Below, piece by piece: positions 48,329 through 60,856 of a stretch of DNA of 64,000 bases (positions are counted from its first letter, which is position 1; each line of letters begins with the position of its first letter). A program made the translations under genes and the position numbers. The notes under the pieces were generated by a model, which worked only from the letters and a program-made list of their open reading frames with translations, was not told where the DNA came from and ran no database searches. The stretch comes from Stratiolaelaps scimitus (taxonomy: Eukaryota; Arthropoda; Arachnida; Mesostigmata; Laelapidae). Where the stretch lies: positions 8,154,001-8,218,000 of the forward strand of contig JABWDB010000005.1 in NCBI GenBank assembly GCA_019614645.1. Reading direction: 5' to 3'.

Positions 48329-50525
48329 CGCAAAGCGTTTGTAGACGATCCAATAGCAAACGCTCAAATCGGACAAACGAAGTAACGAATAGATCAAATT
48401 GGATTAAACAAATAAACATTGAATGGATAGAGGAAGAAAGAAAGCGAGAAATGGAGAGATAATTCGTCGACCCGACTACGTAGTGCAGTGCCAACTATGC
48501 GGTGTTCTGGATAAATCAAGGAATATATTTTTGTCTTTTTTTGTCGAGATATCTGCATACGGCGACGTGAGCAAAATCTAGCGTGCCCATCACTCATTAG
48601 GGGAATTTCATTCAATCACCGTCGATGTAAATCTTCGTCCATCGATACAATCTGTGTTTAATACAGGCACAATAGCAAATGAACAAGTTATCGGCATTTG
48701 GCCTTGCCGGTCAATATGCCATTTGTGACGGTATATTGGCTAACACTTCCAAATAAGGAATACAGTATTGAAAGATAACGACGGAGGCCACGCTGTTCAA
48801 CGCCACAAAGCGGGGGATGCGTGAATTCAAGCCACGTTTAGTATGCCACTGCAGTGACCGGCAACATCCGTTGTGCTGCTGGTGGCATTCGGTCCGGTTG
48901 GGCTGTGCGTCGAACTCACACTAGCGCTGGGACGGATGTAGGGGTCCGTCAGTTACAAACGCGGCCCCAGTCATATTAATGCAGATCAACAACAACGAGG
49001 CAAACTTGCTCCGCGACACCCGTTGCTAGATCGTGTTAGATCGAATTTCAACTCGGCCTAAGGTAACAACCAATCGATTAGTGATCCCTGCTACCCTCCT
49101 GCACGAATCTAGTCAACTCCACTGCGCACACCCATTGTTGCTAATAAACCCATTGTATCTCAGCGAGGTTCTTGTCCCACTCTTGCAAGTTTACGGCTGA
49201 ACCGCATCATGTCATCGATCTGCGACCGTTTGCAACTATTCACACTGCACAACTTCAGTGTAAACACGGAAAAGATTCTTACGCAATAGGGTCCAATCGG
49301 AGTTGAGCTGGTCAGCAAGGTTAACAGAAACGCTGTAACAATGTTGAACAGGCTAACTTTGGCACTGTGCGACGGAATTGCAAAAAAATTGAATGAAATT
49401 AGCCTTTTTAATTCACTATAGAGTGATCCAATTAGCCATCCGCGTTGTTCCGTCCTCCTATTGGATTTTACCCCTCACGATATCACAGCCTTTTAGTTAA
49501 TCAATCCGCAAGCATTTGCAAATACTCGCGACCACCACTCGCAATCGCGGGTGAACAGAACTGCAGGTTTAATACAGCGGTTTCCCTGCAGCTGAACCGA
49601 ATATCACGGTTAATGGAAAATAGTTAAATAAGTTTGGTAACATTAGTCTAGTGATGTAACAATTCAACGACATTACCTGTTTAAATTCACGTGGAATCGG
49701 GTCGTCTGGTGAACTCCTCCGAGATAGCCAACGATTCAATTATACATTCTCGAAGTGAGACACTTAAGACATGGAGCCAAGTCAATGAAGCCGATACAAT
49801 CGGCCACTCTCCGTAACAATGGCAACAGCAGCAAGTAGAAGCCTGTCCGCTATTCGATGCAAATAATAGAGAAGACCTCCCCCCACCACTTATAAACATG
49901 GTCCTCGCCGACTTATAAGCAGCAACACGTATCCAGTTTAACCAATGCCATATCCAATGCCATATATAAGTTCGAAATATAAACGACAGCAGCCTGCTAG
50001 CTTGTTCGATGTGACTGAAAGGATGCACGTCCGAAATAGCATAGAATTATCAGCATGTTGATAAATGATTGCCTCGTATGGTTCGTACTGAGTTGCGTTA
50101 TGTTTTTATGTAGAATTTCTATTCTGCTGCGTGGCGGCGTAGGCGCTGGCGTTCCGCTGTTCCACTGTAAACAATAGCAGCAGATGTTGATACGCCCATT
50201 ACGGGAGGCTATGTGAGAGAAAGACGGAAAAGCTAATCAAAATTGAAATATCCGACCAACCGATCGTCGATAATCGAGAGGTCAGCGCACACCTAACGGC
50301 GAAACCATTTAAGACGACACGGAGCTAAGATCGGGACAAATCGACTCGGGGATTGTTTCAGACAGAGAGAAATCGAGTTTCGATAGTATAATACATACGC
50401 AGGCAGAAACTTCATAATGGGCTTTAACTCATTCTTGTTCGTTGTAATCGAAATTCGTTTATATCGGCATCGTCTAATACTATAGCCAGCGTACAGTCAC
50501 AACACGAGGCTAGGGCTAGATGCCA

Positions 50526-50711
50526 CTAGATATTGGTTTCAATGGGCGGTGTGCAATTCTTGCCGACGATGCTCGCGAAAACCCGCCGAGATGCCAAAGC
50601 CATAATCCGGATAAGTACTTCGAAACGGGAGAGACCGGCCAGGTCCATCTTTCGAATGATCGTACCCATCATAAGTGTGACCGGGATGCGATACGGATCT
50701 ACTTTCGTCAT
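50526..50711 (-). CDS. Small ORF, 61 codons, unknown
   Basis: It starts ATG (MTKVDPYRIPVTLMMG) and ends TAG, with a helical, basic middle (LSRFEVLIRIMALASRR). The stretch is GC-richer than its surroundings, and two plus-strand frames are also open across it, so coding sense is uncertain. It could be one exon of an unseen gene, a short protein, or a fragment. I do not recognise it. Confidence 0.25.
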   Translation of the reverse strand: MTKVDPYRIPVTLMMGTIIRKMDLAGLSRFEVLIRIMALASRRVFASIVGKNCTPPIETNI

Positions 50712-51375
50712 GTTGCAGGTCTGCGTTTCAAGATGATTCCGTTGACGCCGACCATATAGATAAAGCCCGTTATTAATTATCTTTCAGTGTCCTTCCCAGC
50801 TGCTTGTTCAAATGGACAATCAATCGACGTATCGTACTAACGATAACTTCATTGCAGGTGGTTATACTGCAAGATACACCTTTACATGTGTTCGCCCATA
50901 ACGACGCCCTTCATGGAACGCCCCTCAATGGAAACCTGCCTTCAATTACCCGGTTGACAACAAATCTGCTCTGCCGGGGATGATCGTTTCACGAGGCTGT
51001 TACTCAAACGAAAGTAGCGAGATTACTCGGCGCAACTATTTACTCACTCGTTGCCAATGAATTTCGTTACTGCTCGCTACGGGTACGCGTAGCAGTTAGT
51101 TGTCGATAATAAATATTGTCAACACGACACTTGATACCGACGAATTTGGAGGCGTTCCCGAGCGTATGCAGGGGTAAGATTCAGTCGAGTTTCAGTTTTA
51201 TCAGGTCGATGAAATGCTCACAGTGTCCTGAGACACAGCATCAATGCTAGGCTTTTCGGGATACTCCAGTCTCGCCTACACAAATCGTCCCATTTGATCA
51301 ATGAGGCCGTGCATTAGTACTCGTGATCGAACTTCATTTTGAAACTATGATGACCTAATAACATATAATTATAAT

Positions 51376-51424
51376 AAATTTTCCGGGCTGACCCATAGCC
51401 AACATTTAACGTTAACGATACTGC
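51376..51424. repeat. Dispersed repeat, copy 2
   Basis: GCTGACCCATAGCCAAC and TTAACGTTAACG with flanks pair with the copy at 48066-48118. A (TA)n tract follows within 10 bp. Confidence 0.6.
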
Positions 51425-51431
51425 TGACCTA

Positions 51432-51433
<2 letters not shown>

Positions 51434-51468
<35 letters not shown>
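51434..51468. repeat. (TA)n microsatellite
   Basis: About 17 uninterrupted AT units. Confidence 0.95.
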
Positions 51469-51469
<1 letters not shown>

Positions 51470-51825
51470 AGCTAGTCTGAAACAGTGGACCGGTTTCAAC
51501 TGTCCACGGAGAATATCTAGTTCGTGATAGCCGATTCATTCATTGGCAAGATAACATAAACCCGTATATATTTAACTTATTCCAATTGCTTATATACCAC
51601 ACATTAAAAATAGATAATTACTGTCAGATCGGGGAACAGCTGAGGGTCAGCTCGAAAAAAACAGTTAATTAGATAATTAGTTAGCGGCAATTTGAACGGC
51701 CTGCTCCCGACTGGGTTGTCTAAGCAGTTGATGAGAAGTCTCCTTTCTACATTAACGTTAGTCAACAGCAGCATTATTTTATCGAAATTCTGTGTGCTAA
51801 CTATGATCATTATTATGATGATGAT

Positions 51826-51873
51826 GATTAACGTGTATGATATTACTCTCGCATAATATCATACACGTTAATC
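51826..51873. repeat. 20-bp perfect inverted repeat with 8-nt loop
   Basis: The left arm is 51826-51845 (GATTAACGTGTATGATATTA) and the right arm 51854-51873 its exact reverse complement, with loop CTCTCGCA. It is the longest perfect palindrome noticed in the window. It could be a recently formed palindromic insertion, a tiny inverted-repeat element or a structured RNA; a stem of 20 bp is short for a microRNA precursor. Confidence 0.9.
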
Positions 51874-53156
51874 GTTACAGTTCTCTTCTCCCGTTATTAT
51901 TATCTCATTATTATTATTCTTATTTATTTTCACTCTGTTCGAGTAATTACAACGGTGTGCACAATATACAAGTCAGTTTCCGATGTGTAAGGTTTCGAGT
52001 AAAATTCTAGAAGCAGTTTTTCAAGCAAAAAAAAAGAGCTTCTCCCGCTCTCATATATATATATATTCTTTATCAGCGATCACACCGCTAATCTATCTCA
52101 CTATCTACTGTTTATAAGGGTGGTGCATGTAACACGTTATCGATTTAAGTACCGTTTGAGTCTGCATTTCGTAGAAAAGTTCCACCCGAGTGGCTACTTT
52201 TCGGCGGTGGTCGTCGTTCTCCCGAGACGCGGCACATATCCGTATGATTAATCTATGTCACATCCAATGGCTATTACGACAGCAACTGCACTGCTGCTAC
52301 TTCCGTTGCAACTGCTCGACGTATCCGATCCGTCAAAGGCGAACCCCAACTTCGTATTCTTGTCCTGAATGTTGTTGGCTGCATCAGTTCCTCGTACGGT
52401 CCCCTCACAGACACACGCGGGCAGACGAGCCGATACCGACTCTGACACAACTTCCGGCAGCAATCACCGACGGCCACGAACTCCCGATCAAATGCACCTA
52501 CTCCGATCTGCGCCCCTGCCGGGTGCAGAGTAGGCTGAGCACAGTTCCCCGCAGCACGTAAACGCTCCAACGTGTCTGTCGGCGTGTGTCTATGTGTGTG
52601 TGTGTGTGGCTATTTAAATGGACCAGAGAGCCCCTCTCTCCGGCGGTGGCTGGCTAGCGGTTAGTTCACAGGGGAGGTGCGGCAGCAACGACGCCGACAC
52701 CAGCAAACAACTATTCAGCTCACCAGCGCCAGGAGTATACAACTACTACCGCTAATCCACGAGCAACAACATATACAGCTGCTAGCGCACACGCATTTCG
52801 CCGTACATCTGCAAGGGAGTTATCCACGGAGATGGATAATCTATGAGACTTCGTTGTATGACGTTAGATAAACAAACAAACACTCGCACACACACGGCCA
52901 CACACACACACACACATACACGACGTGTGTGTTGTCGGGTGTCACTCAAAGCAATGCTGGAGGAAGGCCTGCTCACTACAACAGCAGCCTATTGCTGCTT
53001 ACCTTGTACTGTACTATCACCACTGATCGAACGGCGAGATCCGCCAGCATTAGATGAGATCAGTCTCCGACTGGCGAGTCGATGCAGCTCTGTGGAGCCA
53101 GTACTCGTTGCAGCTCTCCCTTTGGCGCCCTTTACTCATGGGTATCATCTACCACC

Positions 53157-53220
53157 AATATATATATATATATACATATCTACGTTTGTGCATCTATATA
53201 TAGGTGTATACAACATGTTG

Positions 53221-53260
<40 letters not shown>
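53157..53260. repeat. Two adjacent (TA)n tracts
   Basis: TA runs at 53157-53174 and 53219-53260 are separated by a mixed AT-rich segment. Both are upstream of the presumed DNAJC2 5' region. Confidence 0.9.
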
Positions 53261-53263
<3 letters not shown>

Positions 53264-55068
53264 ATATGCGCAGAATCTGCCAGATTGTACGACTTGGAAC
53301 TTTAAGTGTTTCCGATTATTCGACGAATACTATATGGAGCATTAGGACCAGCAATACATGGAATGGTAAGCTGTTTGCCTTTGCAAATAATTCCCGGCGA
53401 ATCGAGTAGACAGACAAATAGCATATCGTATGAACGCTACCCAAATCAACGGCAGCTGCCGGCTTTTTGTTTGCCAGGTGCGAGAAGCTCAATGTCCCAC
53501 ATTCAAGAGCCCTGCATCGCAACTCTCAGACCCAGACTTGATTGTCCACTACCTTCTCCACCGTCTCTCCATTTTCCAATCCGTTTCGTCCGGCTGTATC
53601 CAACCGCCAGTTCAAAGCACGTTCGATTTGCTCGTGTGTGCGCGCTGTGCGGTGCTTCTGTTTGTTTGAGCGCGGCCGCCTGCTTCGTCTGTATATAGCG
53701 TGTTAGCTGGGCAGTTGCTGCAGCGGCAGTGGTGGCGGTGGCCGTATTCATTTGTCCGCTCGAACATCTCGAACGGAAGGGGGGGTCTCGCAGAGTTCTC
53801 GCATTCGTGTGGCCCATTAACCGCCAGCTTCTGTGGCGTGTTTCTCCCATTCCGCCCGGTATATCGCCTAACGTGTACGCCAGCTAGACGCAGTGCTGTC
53901 TCCGGTGTGTGTGTGTGTGTTTGTCGGTGGTGAGTTTTCGCCGAAGAACTAAAGCCTAGACCCGGTTTCCTGGATGCGAGAGCATCCGCTCGCCCACGAG
54001 CCGACGAGCAGGGGTTGGCAACGACCAACGGCGAGTACAATCATCGGCAAAGCACCAAAGAAAGAGAGTTCGTCCACGACACGTTGAATTGTTTCGATCT
54101 ATCGACGACCGAACACTTCAGTCACGGTAATTGACTTCGTTAGACTTCCAATGTGTGTTTTGCGACACCGGATCCAATGGCAGACGTGAAATTATAATAC
54201 TTAGATCTCGCCGCATCGAAAATGCTGCTATTGAACGACGTTCCGTCGAAATATCTTTCTTGCTGTGATCGACATAGTTTGCTAGACAGATCTTTGACGG
54301 CGAGGAAGATACGAGACGTACAGTTTGTTACTGCTAGGTGCTGTCGTAGATACATCTTAGCGGCATGGTGGATTTCGTAGAACCGTAATACTCGCTGTGT
54401 CGCTTGTCTTTGGCTGGAGTAATTGCAGCTAGAAGCAGCGGTGCACAGCGCACTAGCATATTTATCCCACGTATACGTTCCAATAGAATGATTCAGTGGC
54501 AATCTAACACTTCATCAACTAAAATCTATTATATTTGTCCAATTATATCAAATCACCGAAGCATCAACGCTGCATTAGGATATGTTGGTATTCTACAGGA
54601 TACTGGCAGCATCGAAGCAAGGAAGTGCTCTACCTAAATTAAATTAACTTACAATCATGTACGTCCATGAGTCATTGACTGACAGTCATTGATACACTAG
54701 CAGAGGGCGAGAGTACCAATCGTTTTCGACTGAAACTACCTTGATGGGCTATCTCAACGGGAAATGCTCGTTGTTCCCGTTCCTACTATATTTATTACTC
54801 GGAATCGTAAAAATCGAGAAACGAATACACAATACAAGGATGTGATTCATGCTGAGCAAATTCCTACCTTCATAGATTAAATGTAATTAGCCAGATAAGA
54901 GGACATTTCAAAGCAGCTTCGAGAAAGTTGTTCGACCGCTGACGTACAATGCATCACCTAAATAGCCAAAAGTGTTTAGCGAACACAAAGAATATGCTTA
55001 TACATTTTGAATTTCTGCCATTCGTTGTGAGCATAGGTTTCATGCAAAACTTTGACGGCATCTTTCAG

Positions 55069-58000
55069 ATGTTGCTATGTTTGGGGCCTGCATGCGGGGA
55101 TGAGGCCAGCGGTGCCCTTGCCAAACTCGCCGATTTCGACGCGGTCCAGTTTGAGCCTGTTGGTCGACCATACGAAGTGCACTTCAACTGCCGAGGCCGC
55201 AAGGGCTCAACAGCGGAAAGTGACGATGATGAGGAAGATGACACCGAGGCCGTCGTCCAAGAGACGCCCGAGGAAATCAAATATCTGCGTAGTCTCGATC
55301 CTAAGGAATGGAAACAGCAGGACCACTATCATGTGCTGGGCCTTCAGAATCGCCGTTTCTATGCCACCGAGCGCGAGATTAAGGCCGCCTTTCGGCGGAA
55401 GGTCCTCTCGCATCATCCGGACAAGCGAGCGGCGATGGGTGAAAAGGTCGACAACATCGACACTGACTACTTCTCCTGTATAACCCGGGCGCACGACCTG
55501 CTGAGCAATCCGAAGCTTCGCCGATCGTACGATTCGGTTGATACGGAGTTCGACGACACCGTGCCAGGCGTCAACGACAAGAATAAAGCGAACTTTTTCA
55601 CCGTGTTCGGTCCCGTCCTAGAGCGGAACGCCCGGTGGTCGATCAAGCCGCACGCGCCGCCTCTCGGCGGGCCCGACGCGACCGAGGACGAGGTGAACGA
55701 GTTCTACAATTTCTGGTGCGACTTCGAATCGTGGCGCGAATATTCGTATCTCGACGAAGAGGACAAGGAGAAAGGCGAGAATCGCGATGAACGCCGCTGG
55801 ATCGATCGCGAGAATCGGGCCCAGCGGCAAAAGCTCAAGAAGGACGAGATGAAACGAATCCATCAGCTGGTCGACAACGCGATGGAGTGTGATCCCCGCA
55901 TTAAGAAGTTCAAGGACGAGGCGAAGAAGCGCAAAGAGGAGGCGAAACGCCGCCGTTATGATGAGGCCCGCGCGAAGAAGTTAGCCGAGGACGCCGAACG
56001 ACGCCAACAGGAAGAGACCGCCCGACTCGAGAAAGAGCAACGCGACATTGAGGAGAAGGCCGCCAAGGAGAAAGAGAAAAGGGCTCGCGAGGCGTTGAAA
56101 AAGGAGCAAAAGAAGCAGAAAAAGCAATTCGAGTCGCTGTGCGCGGACGCGGGCAACTTTGCTGAGTTGGGCTCGGCCGAGCTCGTCAAGAATCTCGAGC
56201 GTATCGACCAGATCGTCCGCGTACTGCCATTAGAAGAGCTTACGAAAATCAACGAGCAGATGACGGCCACGCCGGCAGGTGAACGCCGACCGCTCTTCGA
56301 ACGGGCGGTGACACAGCTCGATGAGCTTATTCAACGGGAGAAAATGGAGACGTTACAGGGTGCCATGAAGGGAGCGACTATCAACGGAGGTGAGGCTCAG
56401 GCAGGACGAAGTGGAAATCCTCGAGTAAACCACGAACGAACTGTCTCTCAGTTGTCTTAGTCGTTCGTGTGCTTTTTTTTTTCTTTTCCACTCTAGTCAA
56501 ACCATAGTGTTACATGGGTTGCTTCGTTGAACATTGGGCATTAGAAATTATTGAGTCGTTTGTTAGGTAAGATGTGTCATAGAATTCGTATAATCAATCC
56601 ACGTATCTAGTCAACCCGCCGCTCGATTTCTAGTGCATAATCGAATTGACTGCATTTTATTGCCTTTTGCTCAGCTGGCTCGAGTGGTCCTGATAACTTG
56701 AAGGAATGGAATCAGGAAGAGGTAAATCTGCTCGTGAAAGCGGTCAACCTCTTTCCCGCCGGGACAATTGATCGTTGGGAGGTAAGCCTTCAAATGCCTT
56801 TGAAAGGACACTCTCTCGCTAACGACGAGACATCGAACCAGCATCGTCCACGCGGTTCTAATCTCTACCCGTAATTCATGGGCTATACTGATCGGTGAAA
56901 TATGGCGCCCCTCATAAAATAATAATTAATCAATATACAATATAGCACCAGCTATTCTGCTCTGCTTCGCTATTGAGTCCGGCCATCAGAAGATGCTCTA
57001 GATTTATGTTTTTTCTGTATAGCGACATTTTATTTTTCTATCACAGGTATTTTAGGATCAACAACACATTGGACCTTTAGAAGCACTTGAATCGGAGAGG
57101 CAATCGAATCACCTCGGTCCACCTAAGCCTCAAATTTCACAAATGACTCGGAATTTCAACTCCGCATAATCACTTAATCTATTGTATAAAGGCATGAACA
57201 GCATGGTTACGTAGAACAACAGATAAGTAATGAATATCAGCACGCTTGTGACACTTGTATTTGTATTACCTATTTTATAGGTGGTTGCTCAGTATATTGG
57301 ACAACACTCGGGTCGTGGCGTCAAGCGATCGGCCAAAGACGTCCTGAACAAGGCAAAGGGCATGCAAAAGTCAGGCCTCGGAGGCCGACAAGATGGAGGA
57401 AGGTGCGTAGTGTAACGCTGACGATTCACGCAGCATTCAAAAGTGATTTTTATTGACGTCCAGGAACTCTGCTTCAGGACTGACTGCACGTTTTGTTTGC
57501 TAGGCACCATACGACGTCGTTAGGAGCCAGCATCTCGAGACAGATCAGAGCGCATTAGCGGTACATATCGACCCATGCTACCGAAAAGAACTAGGTGGAG
57601 GCCGGCTCGGTTTCACTGATTCTCTCTGTTAGCGAGTGCATAAGCAGAGCAGAGGGAATATATTGGAATATAATGTATATTGTATTTGTTAATAATGTTC
57701 GTTTGCTACGGAATGCTATTCTACGTTTATAGCTGTACCGCGAACTTGAAACCGGCGCAGGCGGGTGAAGAGACAATTGCTGGCATTGATCAAGACAACT
57801 TGAGCTCGATTAGTGAGGTAAGTTGTGATAATTAGATTTTGCAGCCGGTGTTTTATTTAGACTGCTTGATTAGAGATCGATAGTAGAGAGAGAGAGAGAG
57901 AGGGACAGATGATACTCTCTTTACTTTTTTTTTTACCGAGAACTTAAGCATATGTATGTATATTGCAGTTCCGAGAATAAACATTTGATTATGATATGAT

Positions 58001-58751
58001 ATGAGCAACATGCGTGGTTTTTACCAGACACTAAACTATGGCTAGATATTATAACAGCTCTTAATGTAATTGCATTTTACCACCTTTGTTGTGGGGTGCG
58101 TTTGTGACGATAGGTCGCTCGGGCGTGGTCAAACGAGGAGCAGAAACTATTAGAGCAGGCGCTTAAAACCTACCCAGCGTCACTCGGGGCCGAGAGATGG
58201 GACAGAATTTCATCGGTACTTCCCAACCGGTAAAGGCAGATTCAACCATTCTGACTATATCAAATAGACCTATAGATTCATTTATTTACCGATGGTCAGC
58301 ATTGCAACGTACTCACATAAATAATCATTATTGTTATTTATAATAGTTTCGTTTTTGTCATACATCATGATGGATGACAAAAAGACGACGGATAGCATTC
58401 AGGATCGAGATACTATTTATATATATATATATATATCCAGACATCGTACAGAAGGTTGGCCGACATGAACTGCTACGCCTGCTTCGTCAATGAAGTCATT
58501 GCTGTCATTTGCTGTTGTCTCCACAACTACAGCGTACGATGTCGGAATTCACCCTGAACTTTCTTGCCTGCCATATCATTACCTGCATATCTTACATTAG
58601 GCACGTAATGTTTGATTCGTTTCATTTGATTTGCAGGAATAAAAAGGAATGCATGAAGCGCTATAAGGAGCTCGTCGAAACTGTGAAGGCCAAAAAGGCG
58701 GCTATCGCGGCTGCGGCCGCAAATGCAGCACAGTCGGAAAAAGCAAAATGA
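55069..58751 (+). CDS. DNAJC2: DNAJC2 (zuotin/MPP11) ribosome-associated J-protein
   Basis: Six coding exons, phase-consistent throughout: 55069-56389, 56675-56781, 57281-57402, 57733-57817, 58114-58229 and 58637-58751 (stop TGA). They total 621 residues, the length I know for the human protein. The family works with an atypical Hsp70 at the ribosome exit and, in animals, at ubiquitinated chromatin. In order: the N-terminal segment [12 protein letters not shown]; a J domain (about 83-158) with the HPD motif at 116-118; a zuotin homology region including [14 protein letters not shown] and [11 protein letters not shown]; a long charged helix (about 280-380, Lys/Glu/Arg); and two SANT/Myb domains (about 448-508, with [20 protein letters not shown]; about 547-604, with [17 protein letters not shown] and [16 protein letters not shown]). 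The ATG directly follows acceptor TCTTTCAG, so a 5' UTR exon lies upstream. A longer upstream in-frame ATG would read through the intron and was not chosen. Confidence 0.96.
57923..58003 (-). mobile_element. SINE 3' module in a DNAJC2 intron
   Basis: On the minus strand: a (CATAT)n run, then CAAATGTTTATTCTCGGAAC, TGCTTAAGTTCTCGG and an A10 tail. It shares the module with the 2.7 kb and 25.0 kb copies. No tRNA-like head is visible. It lies between DNAJC2 exons 57733-57817 and 58114-58229, in antisense orientation to the gene. Confidence 0.7.
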
Positions 58752-58787
58752 CTTCTACAGCAGCAATGCTGTGATAATATTTGCAAA

Positions 58788-58790
<3 letters not shown>

Positions 58791-58844
<54 letters not shown>
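58791..58844. repeat. 54-bp (TA)n tract in the DNAJC2 3' UTR
   Basis: It starts 40 nt after the DNAJC2 stop codon and lies before the AATAAA at 59089, so it should be part of the mature 3' UTR, where it could form a hairpin. Confidence 0.95.
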
Positions 58845-58846
<2 letters not shown>

Positions 58847-59088
58847 GAAATGAGGCAGGCTATGGATGACGGGCGGCCAGCCTGTTGTTCGCATGTTGAC
58901 GATTGGTTCGCTGACTGACGATGAATTGCCACCACTACTGAGTTGCTCGCTGTGATGAGAGATAGATAGAAATATATAATGATAATGGAAATGGTCATGA
59001 TGATTATTCAAATGGTGGTGACGAATGAATCCCGTTGTGAGTACATGAGCAAGAACATTAACGACAAGAAAATGAAAGCGATGCGTTC

Positions 59089-59094
59089 AATAAA
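59089..59094 (+). terminator. DNAJC2 polyadenylation signal
   Basis: A canonical AATAAA 338 nt after the DNAJC2 stop codon. It would give a 3' UTR of roughly 360 nt. Confidence 0.55.
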
Positions 59095-59099
59095 TGCCA

Positions 59100-60856
59100 C
59101 TATTTATAGTAAGAATAATATATGTGAAAGTTTGTTGTTATTGAATTTGTATTTACAATTAGACATTAGGTACGAAAGGCCCATGGACTGTGTAGCCTGT
59201 GTTCGCGGCAGCTTTTTTGGCATGGTGGCCGTTCGATTGTGTTTAGTTTCGTCGTTCGCTTATTCGTTTGCGCGTATTCTACGCGATCGGATCTGAGTTT
59301 TGTGGCAGTCACCCTCCAAATGCTTTGTTCAAGGCAGAAGTTTGCGGTCGAAGCGCAGTGGTAGGAAAACTAGCCAGCAACTAATGACAAATAGTATAGG
59401 CACAGAATGGAGTACGTCCCCAACTTTTGTTGCCAATCGGCAGCATCGGCATCATCATTGTTTTGCACAGGGGTGCCGTTGCGATCAGTAATCCCGTAAA
59501 CAACCTCGTCTGTAAACGGCGAGATTTGGGATTTTAAAATTCTATTTTGCACTAGACACACATACACACACCAAGTCGTCGAAGTAAATGCGAAGCAGTG
59601 TTGGGTAGTTTTCGATGTGGACTAGGCTAGAATTTACGCCGCACATTGGTGTTCCACTTTTGTTCACCAGCGGCAGTGAAAACAATGGGAGACAACTGTA
59701 GGAACAGGGGCTGGAGCTTGCGTTCTTATATCACAGGTGCATCTGCGTAGTAATGAAGACGCCGCCGTACGCGTGCTCTTCTTGTGGAAGACAAAAGAAG
59801 GCGTACACCGTCTTATTATAGTACTAGCCCCAGACAAGCGTTAACAAAAGTATAGCCCATTTCAACGAAGATTGCAAAAGGGAATCTAACAATGCCCACA
59901 TATGACCCGGTCCCGATATTGCTTGACCGTTGCGTTGTCTTCAAGTGCCGAGCATTTTCAAGCTACTGTCTACTGATTTGTCCGCTTGGGTGTGGATTCT
60001 TCCAATAATGCTCAGTATTGCCCCGCCTGTTTGCATGTCACTGTTGGGTCACATCAGTCACTACTCGAGCTTCATCTCAACAAACGGTCTTATTTTATTT
60101 ACAATATATAACAACAACCGTATATACACACACTCCGTGTGAAAGTTCACTTTTCACGATCTGTAATAGAGACAAGCAGAAATAGACAATTAGGCATCAG
60201 GTCATCGTAGGGCAGGAAGATACAAGGAACGTATCGAGCGAGGGCACTTTCTTAGAAGTGTAGATCTCCTCGCGATAATATTCTCACCCTAGTTCCGCAC
60301 CGTTCCTTTGGAGTGAGACTCCCAATAACTCATCTGGTTTCCAATCGACCCAGCCGATATTGCAGAACAGTGGCCCACTGGATCTTACCGAGCGAATGCA
60401 CGAAGTAGTATTATGTTTACCATAATAATTCAATGGTGCAATAATCAATGTCAACTGGTAGTTTTTTCGACTTTTTCTTCGACTTGCTCTCGTATTCCCA
60501 GAAAAGCAACTTTCCACCCCCTCGAAACCAGCGAATGACGATGGACACAAAACATGTAATATGCACATGGTAACCTTACTACAACTGCCACAATTCTAGT
60601 GCGGATAACCTCAATGAATACCAGGCTTCTGCTATAGCTCCGATACCGAAAATATGAGCTCGATGACGAATCGAATTAAACTAGGACCTCTTGGGTTCAC
60701 TACCTTCGAACGTGTGCTGGCTTTAGTGGTGGTGACAAGGCAGTCTTCCCCCAACTCTATGGGGTCAGCCTGTTCCACCTCGTAACGCGCTTTGATACGA
60801 CCAGTGATGCGTTACGGGGTACGCCAAACGACTTCGATACTAGCATCGGTCCTCAC
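59100..60856. other. Stretch between two converging genes
   Basis: Further 3' exons of the minus-strand glucosidase II beta-like gene should lie here. One phase-compatible candidate is 60789-60704 (acceptor ATCAAAG, donor TCGAAG|GTAGTG), reading RYEVEQADPIELGEDC. It needs a 67-nt intron with a weak acceptor, so I do not include it in the model. Nothing else is supported. Confidence 0.35.

Larger units (their letters stand above)
47473..55068. other. 7.6-kb spacer upstream of DNAJC2
   Basis: The region is mainly AT-rich with inverted repeats at 48.29 and 51.83 kb, a dispersed repeat pair (48.07 and 51.38 kb), and (TA)n tracts at 51.43, 53.16 and 53.22 kb. The stretch 53.4-54.13 kb is CpG-richer and ends in a donor-like CACG|GTAATT at 54126, a possible untranslated first exon of DNAJC2. 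A small minus-strand frame at 50.5 kb is listed separately. Confidence 0.45.

Noticed and set aside
49160..49480. Long minus-strand frame with a hydrophobic, secretion-like stretch near 49.3 kb
   Set aside because: It has no ATG before the hydrophobic part and no coherent exon model. Frames of this length are expected by chance here.
54949..55068. N-terminal extension of DNAJC2 from the upstream in-frame ATG
   Set aside because: The extension crosses a clear acceptor (ATCTTTCAG) next to an ATG whose product matches the family's N-terminus in length and character.
59180..59226. Minus-strand ATG in a perfect context (GCCACCATGCC) with a Cys pattern resembling the next glucosidase II beta exon
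   Set aside because: No acceptor lies at the needed position and the frame closes quickly. The similarity is limited to a few residues.
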